From assembly GCA_020853705.1 (NCBI GenBank), contig JADYYK010000117.1:1-45621 (forward strand): DNA of 45,621 nt, written 5' to 3'. Below, one piece after another: positions 20,115 to 28,742 of this stretch. This DNA comes from Deltaproteobacteria bacterium. GTDB lineage: Bacteria; Myxococcota_A; Polyangia; Haliangiales; JADYYK01. The notes under the pieces are model-generated. The model did no database searches. It saw only the letters and a list, made by a program, of their open reading frames with translations, and was not told the DNA's origin. Made by a program: the position numbers and the translations under genes. Positions within the stretch are counted from its first letter, which is position 1, and the number at the start of each line of letters is the position of its first letter.

Positions 20115-21227
20115 ATCGATGACGACCGTCTTGCCGTCCTGCACCGCCACCGCCAGCTCCTTGCTGTGCGAGCCGTCGTGGGCCGCGAGCTGCAGGGTGT
20201 AGCTGCCCGCCGGCACGCCGAGCTCGTCCCACAGCCCGAGGTCCCGACCGTCGACCTTCACGCGCGCCCACGGGCTGAGCTTGAGCGACACGATACCGAA
20301 GTCGAAGCGCGCCTTCTGCTGCTTGCCGGCCTCGACCCTCACCTTCATGTTGCGCACCACGTGGTACTGCTGGTTCACCAGCGTCACGGTGTAGCGCCCC
20401 TCGGGCAGCGTCAGCGCGGTGATCGGCGTCTTCTTGCCCATGGGTCGGCCGTTGACGAAGACGTCGCAGGCGAACGAGGCCTCGATGTTGACCTTGCCGA
20501 GGATCTTCTCCTTGCCGAGCATCTTGCGGATCTCGTCGGCGGTCTTGCCGTCGGGCCGCAGGCGCAGATACTCGGAGAAGAACTGCGCCTTCTTCTTCTT
20601 GTTGCCCAGCTTGTCGTAGACGGCGCCGGAGGCGCGGTAGGGGCCGGGCAGATCGGGATCGAGGAGCATCGAGGCCTCGTAGTGCGCGACCGCCTCGGCG
20701 AACTTCTTCTTCTTGGTGAAGTCCTGGCCCAGCTTGAACAGCTTGGCCGCCTCGGCCTTGGCCGGCTCGGGCCGGAACACGTCCTCGAAGAACGGCGCCG
20801 GCGTGTTGCTCAGGCGGTCGATCTCATTCTTGGCCTTGGTCAGACGGGCCTCGTCCGTGGACACGCGCACGAAGCGCTCGAGCTCCGCGATGGCCTCCTC
20901 GTACTGGCCGGCGAGGACGTAGACCTCGGCCAGGCGGAAGACGGTGTCGCCCTTGGGGTCGTTCTGACGCAGAGCGACAAGACCCCGCAGCAGGGTCACC
21001 GCCTTGGCGTACTTGCGCGCGCTGATGGCCGCCTCGGCGTCCTTCTCGATCTGGACCGCGGGGTCGTTCGCGACGGCCTTGGGGGGCACCCCGACTGCTG
21101 GCCCCGGCTTGGGCTTGGATGGCGTCCTCGCCTGCGCGGTTCCCGCCCCTACGTAGCCAACGCTCACCAACGTTACCAGCGTCAGCGCCCTTGCAAAGAC
21201 ACCAGCCAGGCGCTTCGTTTCATGCAT
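20106..21227 (-). CDS. Secreted TPR protein with two PEGA domains
   Basis: This 373-residue protein has a signal peptide (about 1-33, ending GTAQA), a TPR region (about 55-235, e.g. AEVYVLAGQYEEAIAELERF and PYRASGAVYDKLGNKKKKA) and two PEGA-type beta domains. The first carries ACDVFVNGRPMGKKTPI with a PEGRYTVTLV turn; the second carries WARVKVDGRDLGL with VPAGSYTLQL. PEGA domains occur in envelope proteins and are often joined to kinases in this group. It should act outside the cytoplasmic membrane. The ATG at 21227 begins the signal peptide. It precedes a Ser/Thr kinase gene in the same direction, so the two may work together, but one is exported and the other is cytoplasmic. It resembles the TPR-PEGA membrane protein at 24766-26109. 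Confidence 0.83.
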   Translation of the reverse strand: MHETKRLAGVFARALTLVTLVSVGYVGAGTAQARTPSKPKPGPAVGVPPKAVANDPAVQIEKDAEAAISARKYAKAVTLLRGLVALRQNDPKGDTVFRLAEVYVLAGQYEEAIAELERFVRVSTDEARLTKAKNEIDRLSNTPAPFFEDVFRPEPAKAEAAKLFKLGQDFTKKKKFAEAVAHYEASMLLDPDLPGPYRASGAVYDKLGNKKKKAQFFSEYLRLRPDGKTADEIRKMLGKEKILGKVNIEASFACDVFVNGRPMGKKTPITALTLPEGRYTVTLVNQQYHVVRNMKVRVEAGKQQKARFDFGIVSLKLSPWARVKVDGRDLGLWDELGVPAGSYTLQLAAHDGSHSKELAVAVQDGKTVVIDKW

Positions 21228-21293
21228 GTCTCGACGATCTCCCGTGCCCGTATGTCGGCCCGGTGCCGACAGCGGAACTGTATCACAAAATGC

Positions 21294-21322
21294 TTGTTCC
21301 ATGGGAAGTCACCTCATACGAT
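21294..21322 (+). promoter_or_regulatory. Candidate promoter for the HATPase/double-STAS run
   Basis: TTGTTC (21294-21299) and TACGAT (21317-21322) are spaced by 17 bases in an AT-richer part of the 237-base gap between the divergent genes. The match is moderate (three and four of six). It would give a leader of about 135 bases. Confidence 0.35.
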
Positions 21323-21417
21323 GGTGGGGCGCCCCACCCTTTGACCACTGACGAGAAGGGCCATTGGGATGGGCACTGCGAGTGTCTGACGACTCGGACC
21401 CTGTTCGAGTGAGCCGT

Positions 21418-21439
21418 GAGAGTCAGTCGGACTGGTCTC
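21418..21439. promoter_or_regulatory. Imperfect inverted repeat upstream of the HATPase paralogue 2 start
   Basis: CAGTC-G-GACTG forms the core, flanked by GAGA and TCTC, giving a near-palindrome of 22 bases that ends 25 bases before the ATG at 21465. It could be an operator or a leader hairpin near the ribosome-binding site. Confidence 0.35.
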
Positions 21440-21464
21440 GCCGGAGCTGGATTCAAGGACAGGA

Positions 21465-22403
21465 ATGGCCAACGAGCACGCGGTCGTACTCGAGCGCAAC
21501 AAGATGGTGCAGAACCGCCTGCGACGCCTGCTCGCGGTCAGCGGCCTCCGTGTGGCCGTGGCCGACGAGCCCGAGCAGGTCGCCGCCCTGCTGGAGGCGA
21601 ACTCGATCATCTGCGCGGACGCCTTCGACGCCGAGCTGGTGCTGCGCCTGCTGCGCACCAGCCCGGGTCTCCGGGCTTGGATGTGGACCGCCGAGCCGCT
21701 CGAGCGGCTGCTCAAGATCGCCGTCGAAGAGCCCAGGGTTTCCAACCTGTTCGGTCGCGCCAACTTCGAGTCCACCCCGCGCGACTGGGAGCTCCTGTAC
21801 GCCGCGCGCCGGGTCCTGCGCCCCGAGGAGCCGCCGCCCTTCGCGGCCATGCTCAACTGGGGCTTCGTCGGCTTCAAGGAGGCGGTGGCCGACACCGAGG
21901 GGCGCGAGCGCGCGGTCAAGCTGGTGCAGCGCTTCATCGACCAGATGGGCTGCCCCAAGCGGGTCGGCGAGATGTTCGGCGAGCTGGCGCACGAGCTGCT
22001 GATGAACGCCATCTATGACGCCCCGGTCGACCGCAACACCGGCCACCCGCTGTTCGCCCACGACCGCAAGGCCAACGTGCGGCTGTCGCCCCAGGACGCC
22101 GCCACCCTGCGCCTGGCCTCCGACGGCGCGGTGGTGGCCATCCAGGTCACCGACCCGTTCGGCCGGCTGCGCCGCAAGCACGTCTTCGCCGGGTTGGCGC
22201 GCGGGCTCAAGGGCGGCGAGATGGACCAGAGCCACGGCGGCGCGGGCCTCGGCATGCTCAAGGTCTATCAGTCGACGGTGGCCATGTTCTTCGACGTGGT
22301 CGACGGTCAGCGCACCGAGGTCACCGGCATCTTCGATCTCGATCTCAACCTGCGCGAGTTTCGCCAGCTGGCGAAGTCGCTGCATTACTACGGACCCGTG
22401 TAG
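21465..22403 (+). CDS. Pseudo-receiver/HATPase protein, paralogue 2
   Basis: This 312-residue protein is related to those at 16595 and 34216. The N-terminal about 120 residues are receiver-like, with Asp52 (IICADAF) but none of the acidic pair. The ATPase part has N-box HELLMNAIYDAP (Asn181), G1-like TDPFGRL (Asp230) and G2 HGGAGLGML (about 257-265). The IFGLEKYL motif of the other two copies is not kept and is replaced by a diverged stretch (NWGFVGFKEA), so this is the most divergent copy. The ATG at 21465 is preceded by AAGGA and AGGA. The next gene, 57 bases on, encodes the double-STAS membrane protein. This neighbour pair is the best clue that the HATPase and STAS/zinc-ribbon families are partners. 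Confidence 0.8.
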   Translation: MANEHAVVLERNKMVQNRLRRLLAVSGLRVAVADEPEQVAALLEANSIICADAFDAELVLRLLRTSPGLRAWMWTAEPLERLLKIAVEEPRVSNLFGRANFESTPRDWELLYAARRVLRPEEPPPFAAMLNWGFVGFKEAVADTEGRERAVKLVQRFIDQMGCPKRVGEMFGELAHELLMNAIYDAPVDRNTGHPLFAHDRKANVRLSPQDAATLRLASDGAVVAIQVTDPFGRLRRKHVFAGLARGLKGGEMDQSHGGAGLGMLKVYQSTVAMFFDVVDGQRTEVTGIFDLDLNLREFRQLAKSLHYYGPV

Positions 22404-22460
22404 CAACCTCCGAGACGGACGACACACCACGCGTGTGCATGAAGGGAATGGAAAAAGACA

Positions 22461-24728
22461 ATGGCTGAAGCAGCTGCCGCGACCGAGGGGAAACCCGAGA
22501 AGCTGAAGGTCGACAAGTTCGCCGATGGGAGCATCACCCTCCTGAAGTTCTCCGGGACCATCGACGAAGAGTTCTCCGGCAAGAAGCTGGCGGGCACGTT
22601 GAAGTCCGGCACCTATGTGCTGGATCTGAACGACATCTCGAAGATCTCGTCGTTCGGTATCCGTGAGTGGGTCGACTTCGTGAACCAGCTCTCGGGCAAG
22701 GCCGAGGCGGTCTACTTCATCGAGTGCGCTCCCAAGGTGGTCGACCAGCTCAACATGGTCGCCAACTTCGCTGGCCCCAAGGGCAAGGTGTTCTCGTTCT
22801 ACGCCCCCTTCCGCTGCGACTACTGCGACGCCGACCGCAAGCGCCTGTTCCAGTCCGACCGCGACGCCGACCAGATCAAGAGCATGAAGCCGCAGGAGAA
22901 GCCCTGCGACCAGTGCGGCAACCCCGAGTACTTCGACGAAGACCCGCTGACCTACTTCTCGTACGTCGCCGGTCAGGGCGCGGTCGAGCTGCCCACCGAC
23001 GTGGCCGGCTTCCTGTCCACGCGCATGAACTACGCGGTCGCCGACGGTGCCCGCAAGCTTCGTATCGATAAACAAATCGAAGGCCGGTCGACCTACCTCA
23101 AGGTCTCCGGCGATCTCGACGGCTCGTTCCCGACCGACAAGCTGGCCGAGGGGCTCGAAGGTCAGGTCGTGTTCGACCTGTCGTCGCTGGGCAAGATCGA
23201 TCCCGCCGGCGCCGCCGAGTGGCGCCAGCTGATGGCCAAGGCGACCCCGGGCTGCGAACAGATCATCCTGTGCGGCTGCACCCCGGCCTTCGCGGAGCGC
23301 CTGACCACGCCGCAGGATCTCGGCGCCAAGGGCGTCGTGATGTCGTTCTCGATGCCGTACTCGTGCGCCAAGTGCGCGACGACGTCGTCCCAGGTCATCG
23401 ATGTAGCCGAGCACCACGAGGTGCTGAAGTTCGCGACCCCGCCCGAGATGAAGTGCAAGGACTGCGGCGGGCCGACCTCGTGCGTCGCCGGCGAAGGGCT
23501 GCTCTCGCACGTGGCCACGCTGGCCAAGCCGAACGTCGACGCCGCCACCCGCAAGTTCATCAAGACGGCGCAGGACAAGCCGGTGCAGCGGCCCAAGTCG
23601 CCGGAGTTCGCCACCACCGTCGCGGGCGCGCAGTCGCGCGGCATGTCGATGGCCTTCATGGCGCTGATGGCGCTGGCGGCGGCCGGCCTCGCGGTCGGCG
23701 GCTTCGTGTTCTATCAGAAGTGGCAGGCGTCGAAGGCGGCGGCGGAGGCCAAGGCCAACACCGCGCGGCGCGACAGCGGTCGCTTCGTGGAGTCGTCGGT
23801 GGGGCAGGGCGCCACCGAGAAGGCGCGCCCGCCGTGGGTGCTGGCGGCCGACACCCCGGCGGCCGGGACCGTGGTCGGGATGTCGTCGCTGAACGAGGAC
23901 CAGAAGCTGGCCGAGGAAGAGGCCCAGGCCATGGGCCTGGCCGGCGTGGTCGATCTGGTCGCCACCGCGGCGTCGAAGGACAACAACTGGAAGGCCGTCG
24001 TCTTCAGCAAGTATGGCGACGCGCAGCGCAAGCTCTATGACGAGTTCCGCGAGGCCAAGGCCGGCTCGGACGATGGCGCCTACGACCAGGCGCGCCGTCG
24101 CCTGCGCGAGCGCGCCAAGGAGGTCGCGGCGACGCTGCGTGCCACCGCGGGCGCCGCGCTGCCCCCGGCGGCGGCCTCGCCCAGCGAGGTCTACTGGGAG
24201 AAGCACCAGGTCGGCACCGGCCACAAGTTCAAGGTGTGGACGCTGTACAAGGTCCCGCCCGACACCGTGACCGCGCTGGCCGCGCAGTACACCGAGACCG
24301 CCGGCTCGCTGGGCGCCAAGGTGTACACGCTGTTCCCGGGCATCGCCTGGCGCTGGTCCGACAAGGAGCTCAAGGACGGCGGCGCCATCGTGGCCACGCT
24401 GGAGTCGAGCTCGCCGCTGCGCCAGATCGGCATCAACGAGGGCTACGTGGTCACCGCGGTGCGCGGCCGGCCGGTCACCGACCGGGCCACCTTCGTGAAG
24501 ATCCTCGACGAGGAGTACGCGCTGCTCAAGGCCAACGGCGGCAACATGCCGCTCAAGGTCAAGAAGGACGACGGCGCGCTGAGCGAGTTCGGCGTGCTGG
24601 TGCAGAAGACCGCGGCGGCCACCGGCGGCAATAGCGGCGGCTCGCGGCCGGGCGGCGGCAACTCGGGCGGAAGTGGCGGCGTGCCGACCTCGTCTGGTAA
24701 TGTCTTCAGCGACGATCCTAACGAGTAG
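22461..24728 (+). CDS. Double STAS/zinc-ribbon transmembrane protein with LPP20-like and PDZ-like C-terminal part
   Basis: This 755-residue protein has two tandem STAS/zinc-ribbon units: STAS1 (about 20-115; loop KISSFGIREW, Ser63-64) with Cys pairs 119/122 and 149/152, and STAS2 (about 198-300) with Cys pairs 302/305 and 332/335. STAS2 has KIDPAGAAEW where the phosphoacceptor serine should be, so it should not be phosphorylated there. One membrane helix (about 398-418) follows. The C-terminal half should lie outside: PPWVLAAD and a later VWTLYKVP recall LPP20/FlgT-type domains, and about 640-725 looks PDZ-like (GGAIVATLESSSPLRQIG, INEGYVVTAVRGRPV). The last about 30 residues are Gly/Ser-rich. 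The membrane-spanning layout suggests a link between a cytoplasmic switch and the envelope. LPP20 and PDZ calls are by motif only. Confidence 0.82.
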   Translation: MAEAAAATEGKPEKLKVDKFADGSITLLKFSGTIDEEFSGKKLAGTLKSGTYVLDLNDISKISSFGIREWVDFVNQLSGKAEAVYFIECAPKVVDQLNMVANFAGPKGKVFSFYAPFRCDYCDADRKRLFQSDRDADQIKSMKPQEKPCDQCGNPEYFDEDPLTYFSYVAGQGAVELPTDVAGFLSTRMNYAVADGARKLRIDKQIEGRSTYLKVSGDLDGSFPTDKLAEGLEGQVVFDLSSLGKIDPAGAAEWRQLMAKATPGCEQIILCGCTPAFAERLTTPQDLGAKGVVMSFSMPYSCAKCATTSSQVIDVAEHHEVLKFATPPEMKCKDCGGPTSCVAGEGLLSHVATLAKPNVDAATRKFIKTAQDKPVQRPKSPEFATTVAGAQSRGMSMAFMALMALAAAGLAVGGFVFYQKWQASKAAAEAKANTARRDSGRFVESSVGQGATEKARPPWVLAADTPAAGTVVGMSSLNEDQKLAEEEAQAMGLAGVVDLVATAASKDNNWKAVVFSKYGDAQRKLYDEFREAKAGSDDGAYDQARRRLRERAKEVAATLRATAGAALPPAAASPSEVYWEKHQVGTGHKFKVWTLYKVPPDTVTALAAQYTETAGSLGAKVYTLFPGIAWRWSDKELKDGGAIVATLESSSPLRQIGINEGYVVTAVRGRPVTDRATFVKILDEEYALLKANGGNMPLKVKKDDGALSEFGVLVQKTAAATGGNSGGSRPGGGNSGGSGGVPTSSGNVFSDDPNE

Positions 24729-24765
24729 GTGTAGCTTCACCGCCGAGCGATCGGGGAGGGCCTTC

Positions 24766-26109
24766 ATGAGGAAGCTCGCGCTGGCGTGTGTGCTGGCGGC
24801 TTCGATGGCGGTAGCACGGGCGCAGGCTCGGGCGGACGAGGCGCCGTCACCGTCGCCGTCACCGTCACCGTCCATATCGCCAACCCCGGGGCCGGCCGCG
24901 CCGGTCGATCCCAAGGTGCGCGAGGAGGCTCGCAAGCTGTTCGAGGACGCCAACGTCGACTACGCCAAGGGCGACTACAAGGCGTCGATCGAGAAGCTGC
25001 TCAAGGTGACGGAGCTGGATCCGTCGCTGGCGGGTGGCTGGCGCAACCTGGGCCTGGCGTACAAGGCCGACGGCCAGTGCAAGGAGGCCATCGCGGCCTT
25101 CACCGAGTACCTGCGGCTGCAGCCGGATTCTCGCTATTCGCCGCGCGTGCGCAAGGAGATCGAGGACTGCCGAGGCAAGCTGGGCTCGGCGGCAGGCGTG
25201 GTGCTGGAAGGCGAGATCGGCGCCATCGCGGTGCGCGTGGGCAACGCCGAGGGCGCCACGGTGTCGATCGACGGTATCAAGCGCGGCGCCGCCGGAGGCG
25301 AGCCGTTCAAGATCACGCCGGGCAGCCACGAGCTGAAGATCGAGCGCCCTGGCTACCTGCCCAAGACGGTCACCGTCGAGGTCCTGAGGGGCGTCACCAG
25401 CGACGTCAGCATCACGCTGGACGAGGATCCCGACGCGCCCATCGAGCTGCGCCTGGGTCCGGGCAGCAAGCCGGTCAACCAGCTGCCCGACACCGCGGGG
25501 CTGAGGCTCACGCTGGCCGATCCGACCCTGACGGTCGAGGTCCTGATCGACGACAAGCCGGTGGGGCCCGGGCCTGACGGGTACTACACCCTCGAGCCCG
25601 GCATCGTGACCGTCGAGGTGCGCGCCGCCGGCAAGGACGCCTGGCGCCGTCGCGTGGTGCTGGTCAAGGGGCAGAAGCGCGAGGTCGCGGTGGCCCTGAA
25701 GTCGACCGCGGTGCGCGCGCGCGGGCGCAAGCTGGCCTGGATCGCGCTGGGGGTGTCGGGCGCGCTGCTGGCGACCGGCGTGACCTTCGGCCTGATGGAG
25801 AACGACAAGTCGGAGTCGGCGCGCGACATCATCTATGCCGAGCGTGCCCGCCCGGGCAGCGCGGCCGGTGCCGCCGACATCAAGACACGCGCCGACTACG
25901 ACGCCTTGATCGATGATGGCAAGACGCTGGGGCTGGTGTCGAACATCTCCTACGGCCTGGCGGCGATCTCGCTGGGTGCCAGCGTGTACTTCTTCGTCAA
26001 GAGCCGCAGCGACGAGCGACCCGGGCTGGCGCCTGGGTTCGCGGTGTCGCCCACGGTGAATCCGAAGGGCGGGGTCGGTATGGCGGTGACGCGGACGGTG
26101 AAGTGGTGA
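24766..26109 (+). CDS. TPR-PEGA envelope protein with C-terminal membrane helices
   Basis: This 447-residue protein has a signal peptide (about 1-24), a low-complexity Ser-Pro run, TPR helices (about 50-135, e.g. FEDANVDYAKGDYKASIEKL), PEGA-like beta domains (ATVSIDGIKRGAAGG and GSHELKIERPGYLPKT; then VEVLIDDKPVGPG) and two hydrophobic helices (LAWIALGVSGALLATGV and a second before the C-terminal tail). It is probably inner-membrane anchored with TPR and PEGA parts in the periplasm. The ATG at 24766 has GGGGAGGG eight bases upstream. It lies 37 bases after the double-STAS gene, and its stop overlaps the small lipoprotein gene, so these are likely one operon. It resembles the exported TPR-PEGA protein at 20106-21227. 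Confidence 0.82.
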   Translation: MRKLALACVLAASMAVARAQARADEAPSPSPSPSPSISPTPGPAAPVDPKVREEARKLFEDANVDYAKGDYKASIEKLLKVTELDPSLAGGWRNLGLAYKADGQCKEAIAAFTEYLRLQPDSRYSPRVRKEIEDCRGKLGSAAGVVLEGEIGAIAVRVGNAEGATVSIDGIKRGAAGGEPFKITPGSHELKIERPGYLPKTVTVEVLRGVTSDVSITLDEDPDAPIELRLGPGSKPVNQLPDTAGLRLTLADPTLTVEVLIDDKPVGPGPDGYYTLEPGIVTVEVRAAGKDAWRRRVVLVKGQKREVAVALKSTAVRARGRKLAWIALGVSGALLATGVTFGLMENDKSESARDIIYAERARPGSAAGAADIKTRADYDALIDDGKTLGLVSNISYGLAAISLGASVYFFVKSRSDERPGLAPGFAVSPTVNPKGGVGMAVTRTVKW

Positions 26110-26405
26110 GGCCGCCGGAGAGGTCGGCGGAGAGGTCGGCGGAGAGGTCGGTGGTGAGGCCGGCGCTGCAGCGCAAGCAGCCACGGCGCTGGCTGCGCGC
26201 CTTCAGCCTGGTCCTCGGGCTGACGGCGCTGATGATCGCGGGTGCCGTGCAGGGCTGCTCGTTCCTCGACGAAGACCCGCCGGGTCGTCACTGTGCGTCC
26301 AACCCGGATTGCTTCATCACCCAGGGCGAGACCTGCGACCTGGCCACCAACACATGTCAGTCGCGCGCAGTCGTCATCGATGCCGGGCCAATGGGAGTGG
26401 ACTGA
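26106..26405 (+). CDS. Small Cys-rich lipoprotein (99 residues)
   Basis: The GTG at 26106 overlaps the stop of the upstream gene (GTGA); a GTG one codon earlier is also possible. The N terminus carries three 4-residue units (ERSA, ERSA, ERSV) encoded by a 12-bp tandem repeat (26118-26153), then an Arg-rich stretch and a hydrophobic signal (AFSLVLGLTALMIAGAV) with a lipobox ending in Cys (GAVQGCS). The mature part is only about 48 residues with four further Cys (CASNPDC and CDLATNTC), a pattern common in short myxobacterial lipoproteins. The stop overlaps the FadL-like gene start (TGATG). Function unknown; a companion of that barrel is plausible from the coupling. Confidence 0.72.
   Translation: MRPPERSAERSAERSVVRPALQRKQPRRWLRAFSLVLGLTALMIAGAVQGCSFLDEDPPGRHCASNPDCFITQGETCDLATNTCQSRAVVIDAGPMGVD
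26118..26153. repeat. 12-bp tandem repeat inside the lipoprotein gene, three copies
   Basis: Three copies of GAGAGGTCGGCG (last copy with one change) encode the repeated ERSA residues at the N terminus of the small lipoprotein. Because the unit is a multiple of three, copy changes would keep frame. Confidence 0.85.
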
Positions 26406-27727
26406 TGCGAGCCAAGCTCGCGGTGCTGCTTGCCGCCGGATCGATTGCCATCGCCAGCACCGGCGCCCGCGACGCCGCCGCCAGCGGCTTCGGTCGCCCC
26501 AACCAGATCGGCGCCCGCGCCATCGGCATGAGCGGCGCCTGGGCCGCCATCGCCGATGATCCGCTGGCCATCTATCACAACCCCGCCGGCCTGGCGCAGC
26601 TGCCCCGGACCGCTCTGACGATTGACGTCGAGGCCCTCTACGCGCCGCGCTACTACGACGCCAAGAACGGCGACCCGCTGGCCAAGCCCGCCTCGTGCGC
26701 CGCCGATCCGACCTCGAACGCCCTGTGTCCCAGGCAGGAGGGCAAGGTGCCGGTGCCGGCCATCCCGGCGCTGGCGTTCTCGACCCGCCTGCAGGGCAGC
26801 GATCATCTGCCGTCCCGCTTCGCCTTCGGCGCCGGCGTCTTCCTGCCCTACGGCGGCGCGGTCCACTTCGACCGCACCAAGCTCGCCAACGGCATGCCGG
26901 ACCCGGCCGTCTCCGGAGTCGACGACACCCAGTTGATCGACGTCGAGCTGGTCCCCGCGGTGGCCTACGAGGTCAGCGACGCGCTGCTGCTGGGCGCCGG
27001 CATCCGCGTCGGCTTCACCATCTTCGACGTCAAGGCCTTCAACAAGCCGGTCACCGCGGATCTCAAGTCGAATGGCCTCGGCATCTCCTTCAACCTGGGC
27101 GCCCTGGTGCGCCTGGGCTCGAAGGTCAGGCTGGGCGTCAGCTACCAGGCGCCGATGAACCTCGAGGTCTCGGGCGACGGCACCATCGAGCTGCCCAGCG
27201 GCACCACCCCGGTCGACTTCGCCGCCAACATCCACTGGCCGCAGAAGCTCATGACCGGCCTCGCCGCCAAGCTCGGCAAGCTGACCATCTCGGGGCAGAT
27301 CGACTGGACCGACTGGTCGTCGTTCCAGGAGATCCTGCTCGAGCTGCGCAATCGCAACGACTTTGCATTTGCACAGAACTTTCACGACTCCATCGGGCTG
27401 CACTGCGGCCTCCAGTACGAGCTGTCGAAGAAGCTGGCGGTGCGCGGCGGCTACACCTTCGACGGCAACGCCGTCCCGGATCGGAACCTCGAGCGCCAGT
27501 ACCTCGACGACGACAAGCACCTGATCGCGGTCGGCGGCTCCTACGAGGTGAACCACCGCTTCGGGATCGACGCCGCCTTCGAGATGCTGCTGCCGCTGGG
27601 CGCGCGCCACGTCCCGGATAACGCCGGTGACGTCGGCGCTGGTCGCACCGACCTGCAGAACGTGAACCCCGGTGATCATGAAGGAAAGCTCTTCACCCTG
27701 GCCCTGACCGGCCGGGTCTCCTTCTGA
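26405..27727 (+). CDS. FadL/OmpP1-like outer-membrane transport protein
   Basis: This 440-residue protein has a signal peptide (about 1-26, ending AAASGFG) and then the FadL-family N-terminal signature: IGARAIGMSGAWAAI, followed by DDPLAIYHNPAGLAQL. The body is beta-strand-rich, and the C terminus ends in an aromatic residue (TLALTGRVSF), as in outer-membrane barrels. The known family transports hydrophobic compounds such as long-chain fatty acids. The ATG at 26405 overlaps the previous stop. It is the last gene of the plus-strand run that begins with HATPase paralogue 2. The start of an acyl-CoA dehydrogenase gene is at the far end of the window, but there is no evidence that the two are linked. 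Substrate is unknown. Confidence 0.88.
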   Translation: MRAKLAVLLAAGSIAIASTGARDAAASGFGRPNQIGARAIGMSGAWAAIADDPLAIYHNPAGLAQLPRTALTIDVEALYAPRYYDAKNGDPLAKPASCAADPTSNALCPRQEGKVPVPAIPALAFSTRLQGSDHLPSRFAFGAGVFLPYGGAVHFDRTKLANGMPDPAVSGVDDTQLIDVELVPAVAYEVSDALLLGAGIRVGFTIFDVKAFNKPVTADLKSNGLGISFNLGALVRLGSKVRLGVSYQAPMNLEVSGDGTIELPSGTTPVDFAANIHWPQKLMTGLAAKLGKLTISGQIDWTDWSSFQEILLELRNRNDFAFAQNFHDSIGLHCGLQYELSKKLAVRGGYTFDGNAVPDRNLERQYLDDDKHLIAVGGSYEVNHRFGIDAAFEMLLPLGARHVPDNAGDVGAGRTDLQNVNPGDHEGKLFTLALTGRVSF

Positions 27728-27754
27728 CTCGTCCCCCTCTGCTTCCCCGAAACT

Positions 27755-27784
27755 TTGACAAGAAAGCCTAACCCGGCGTAAAGT
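27755..27784 (+). promoter_or_regulatory. Sigma-70-like promoter for the envelope operon
   Basis: A perfect -35 (TTGACA, 27755-27760) is followed after 18 bases by TAAAGT (27779-27784, four of six). The predicted start is near 27791, leaving a leader of about 80 bases before the first lipoprotein gene. The leader includes GAGGAG upstream of the ATG at 27874. Confidence 0.65.
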
Positions 27785-27873
27785 GGACGGCGGGTGCGGC
27801 TCCTTTGCAGTCGACTTTACGAGCCTTACACCCGGTGATTCGTGCGGGCGGGGGCCCGAGGAGAACCAGGTTC

Positions 27874-28713
27874 ATGTCTAGATTGCTGGCGGCGCTATCG
27901 GTCGCGTGCTTGACGACTGCGGGCTGTATCGAACCCTTCCAGGGCTCTGACATAGAGCTGGTCCTCTTCAACATGGGGCCGTCGGAGGGGGTCACCCAGG
28001 CCAACCTGACCCCACCCGCGTCGCACTACCAGATCTGGGTGACGCAGAACGCGGTCGTGGTGCCGGTGGCGGACTTCAAGATCGTCCCCATCGTCGATCC
28101 CACGGATCCCTGCTCGATCGACTACTTCGGCGAGCAGGCCGGCATGGGCATCGTCGAGGCCACCATGGATCGCGAGGCCAAGGCCAAGGCGGCGGGTAAC
28201 CGCACCGCCGAGCTGGCCGCCATCGACCAGCGTGGTCGCATCAGCCGCCTGAACAGCGGCGTCAAGGGCATCGTGTCCTACGTCCCCGGCGACAAGAAGC
28301 CCGACGCCGCCATCGCCACCATGCCTGCTGCCGAGCGGCTGGCCGCCTGCAACGCCTTCATCAAGGCCAACCCCAACTACTACGTCTCCAGCTATCGCGT
28401 GCTGACCGCCCCCAACGGTGGCTTCCTGCTCGGGCTGGTCGACGGCAACGACCCCGACTCGGGCGGCTTCGTCGGCGGGTCGACCTTCATCACCGACTTC
28501 AACCTCGGCGGGGCCGCCGAGATCTTCATCACCCTGGAGAACGATGACAACCCCGACACCCGGGGGCCGGTCATCCTCTCGGGCCAGCTGACCTCGCGCA
28601 CCCGCGGCACGCGCTTCGCCGGGATGACTGGCTCACTGGTGCGCACCGGCTCGGTCCCGCGCGCCGAGGTCTCGATCTACAGCGAGTTCGACCAGGACGA
28701 GGTGAACTTCTGA
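27874..28713 (+). CDS. Lipoprotein of unknown function (279 residues)
   Basis: The signal ends with a lipobox (LTTAGC, Cys at about residue 18), so this is a lipoprotein. The mature protein has no recognised domain. Segments such as SHYQIWVTQNAVVVPVADFK and GGAAEIFITLENDDNPDTRG suggest a beta-rich fold. ATG at 27874 with GAGGAG ten bases upstream. It is the first gene behind a good promoter and is followed by another lipoprotein, an OmpA protein and a TonB-dependent receptor, so it probably serves the outer membrane or surface. I cannot name a family. Confidence 0.75.
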   Translation: MSRLLAALSVACLTTAGCIEPFQGSDIELVLFNMGPSEGVTQANLTPPASHYQIWVTQNAVVVPVADFKIVPIVDPTDPCSIDYFGEQAGMGIVEATMDREAKAKAAGNRTAELAAIDQRGRISRLNSGVKGIVSYVPGDKKPDAAIATMPAAERLAACNAFIKANPNYYVSSYRVLTAPNGGFLLGLVDGNDPDSGGFVGGSTFITDFNLGGAAEIFITLENDDNPDTRGPVILSGQLTSRTRGTRFAGMTGSLVRTGSVPRAEVSIYSEFDQDEVNF

Positions 28714-28742
28714 TGGGCGCCGTCACGGTCAAGGAGTCTGCG

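Noticed and set aside
21453..24953. Minus-strand frame of over 1100 codons opposite the HATPase/STAS genes
   Set aside because: The opposite strand has clear STAS, Cys-pair and HATPase motifs; this frame has none.
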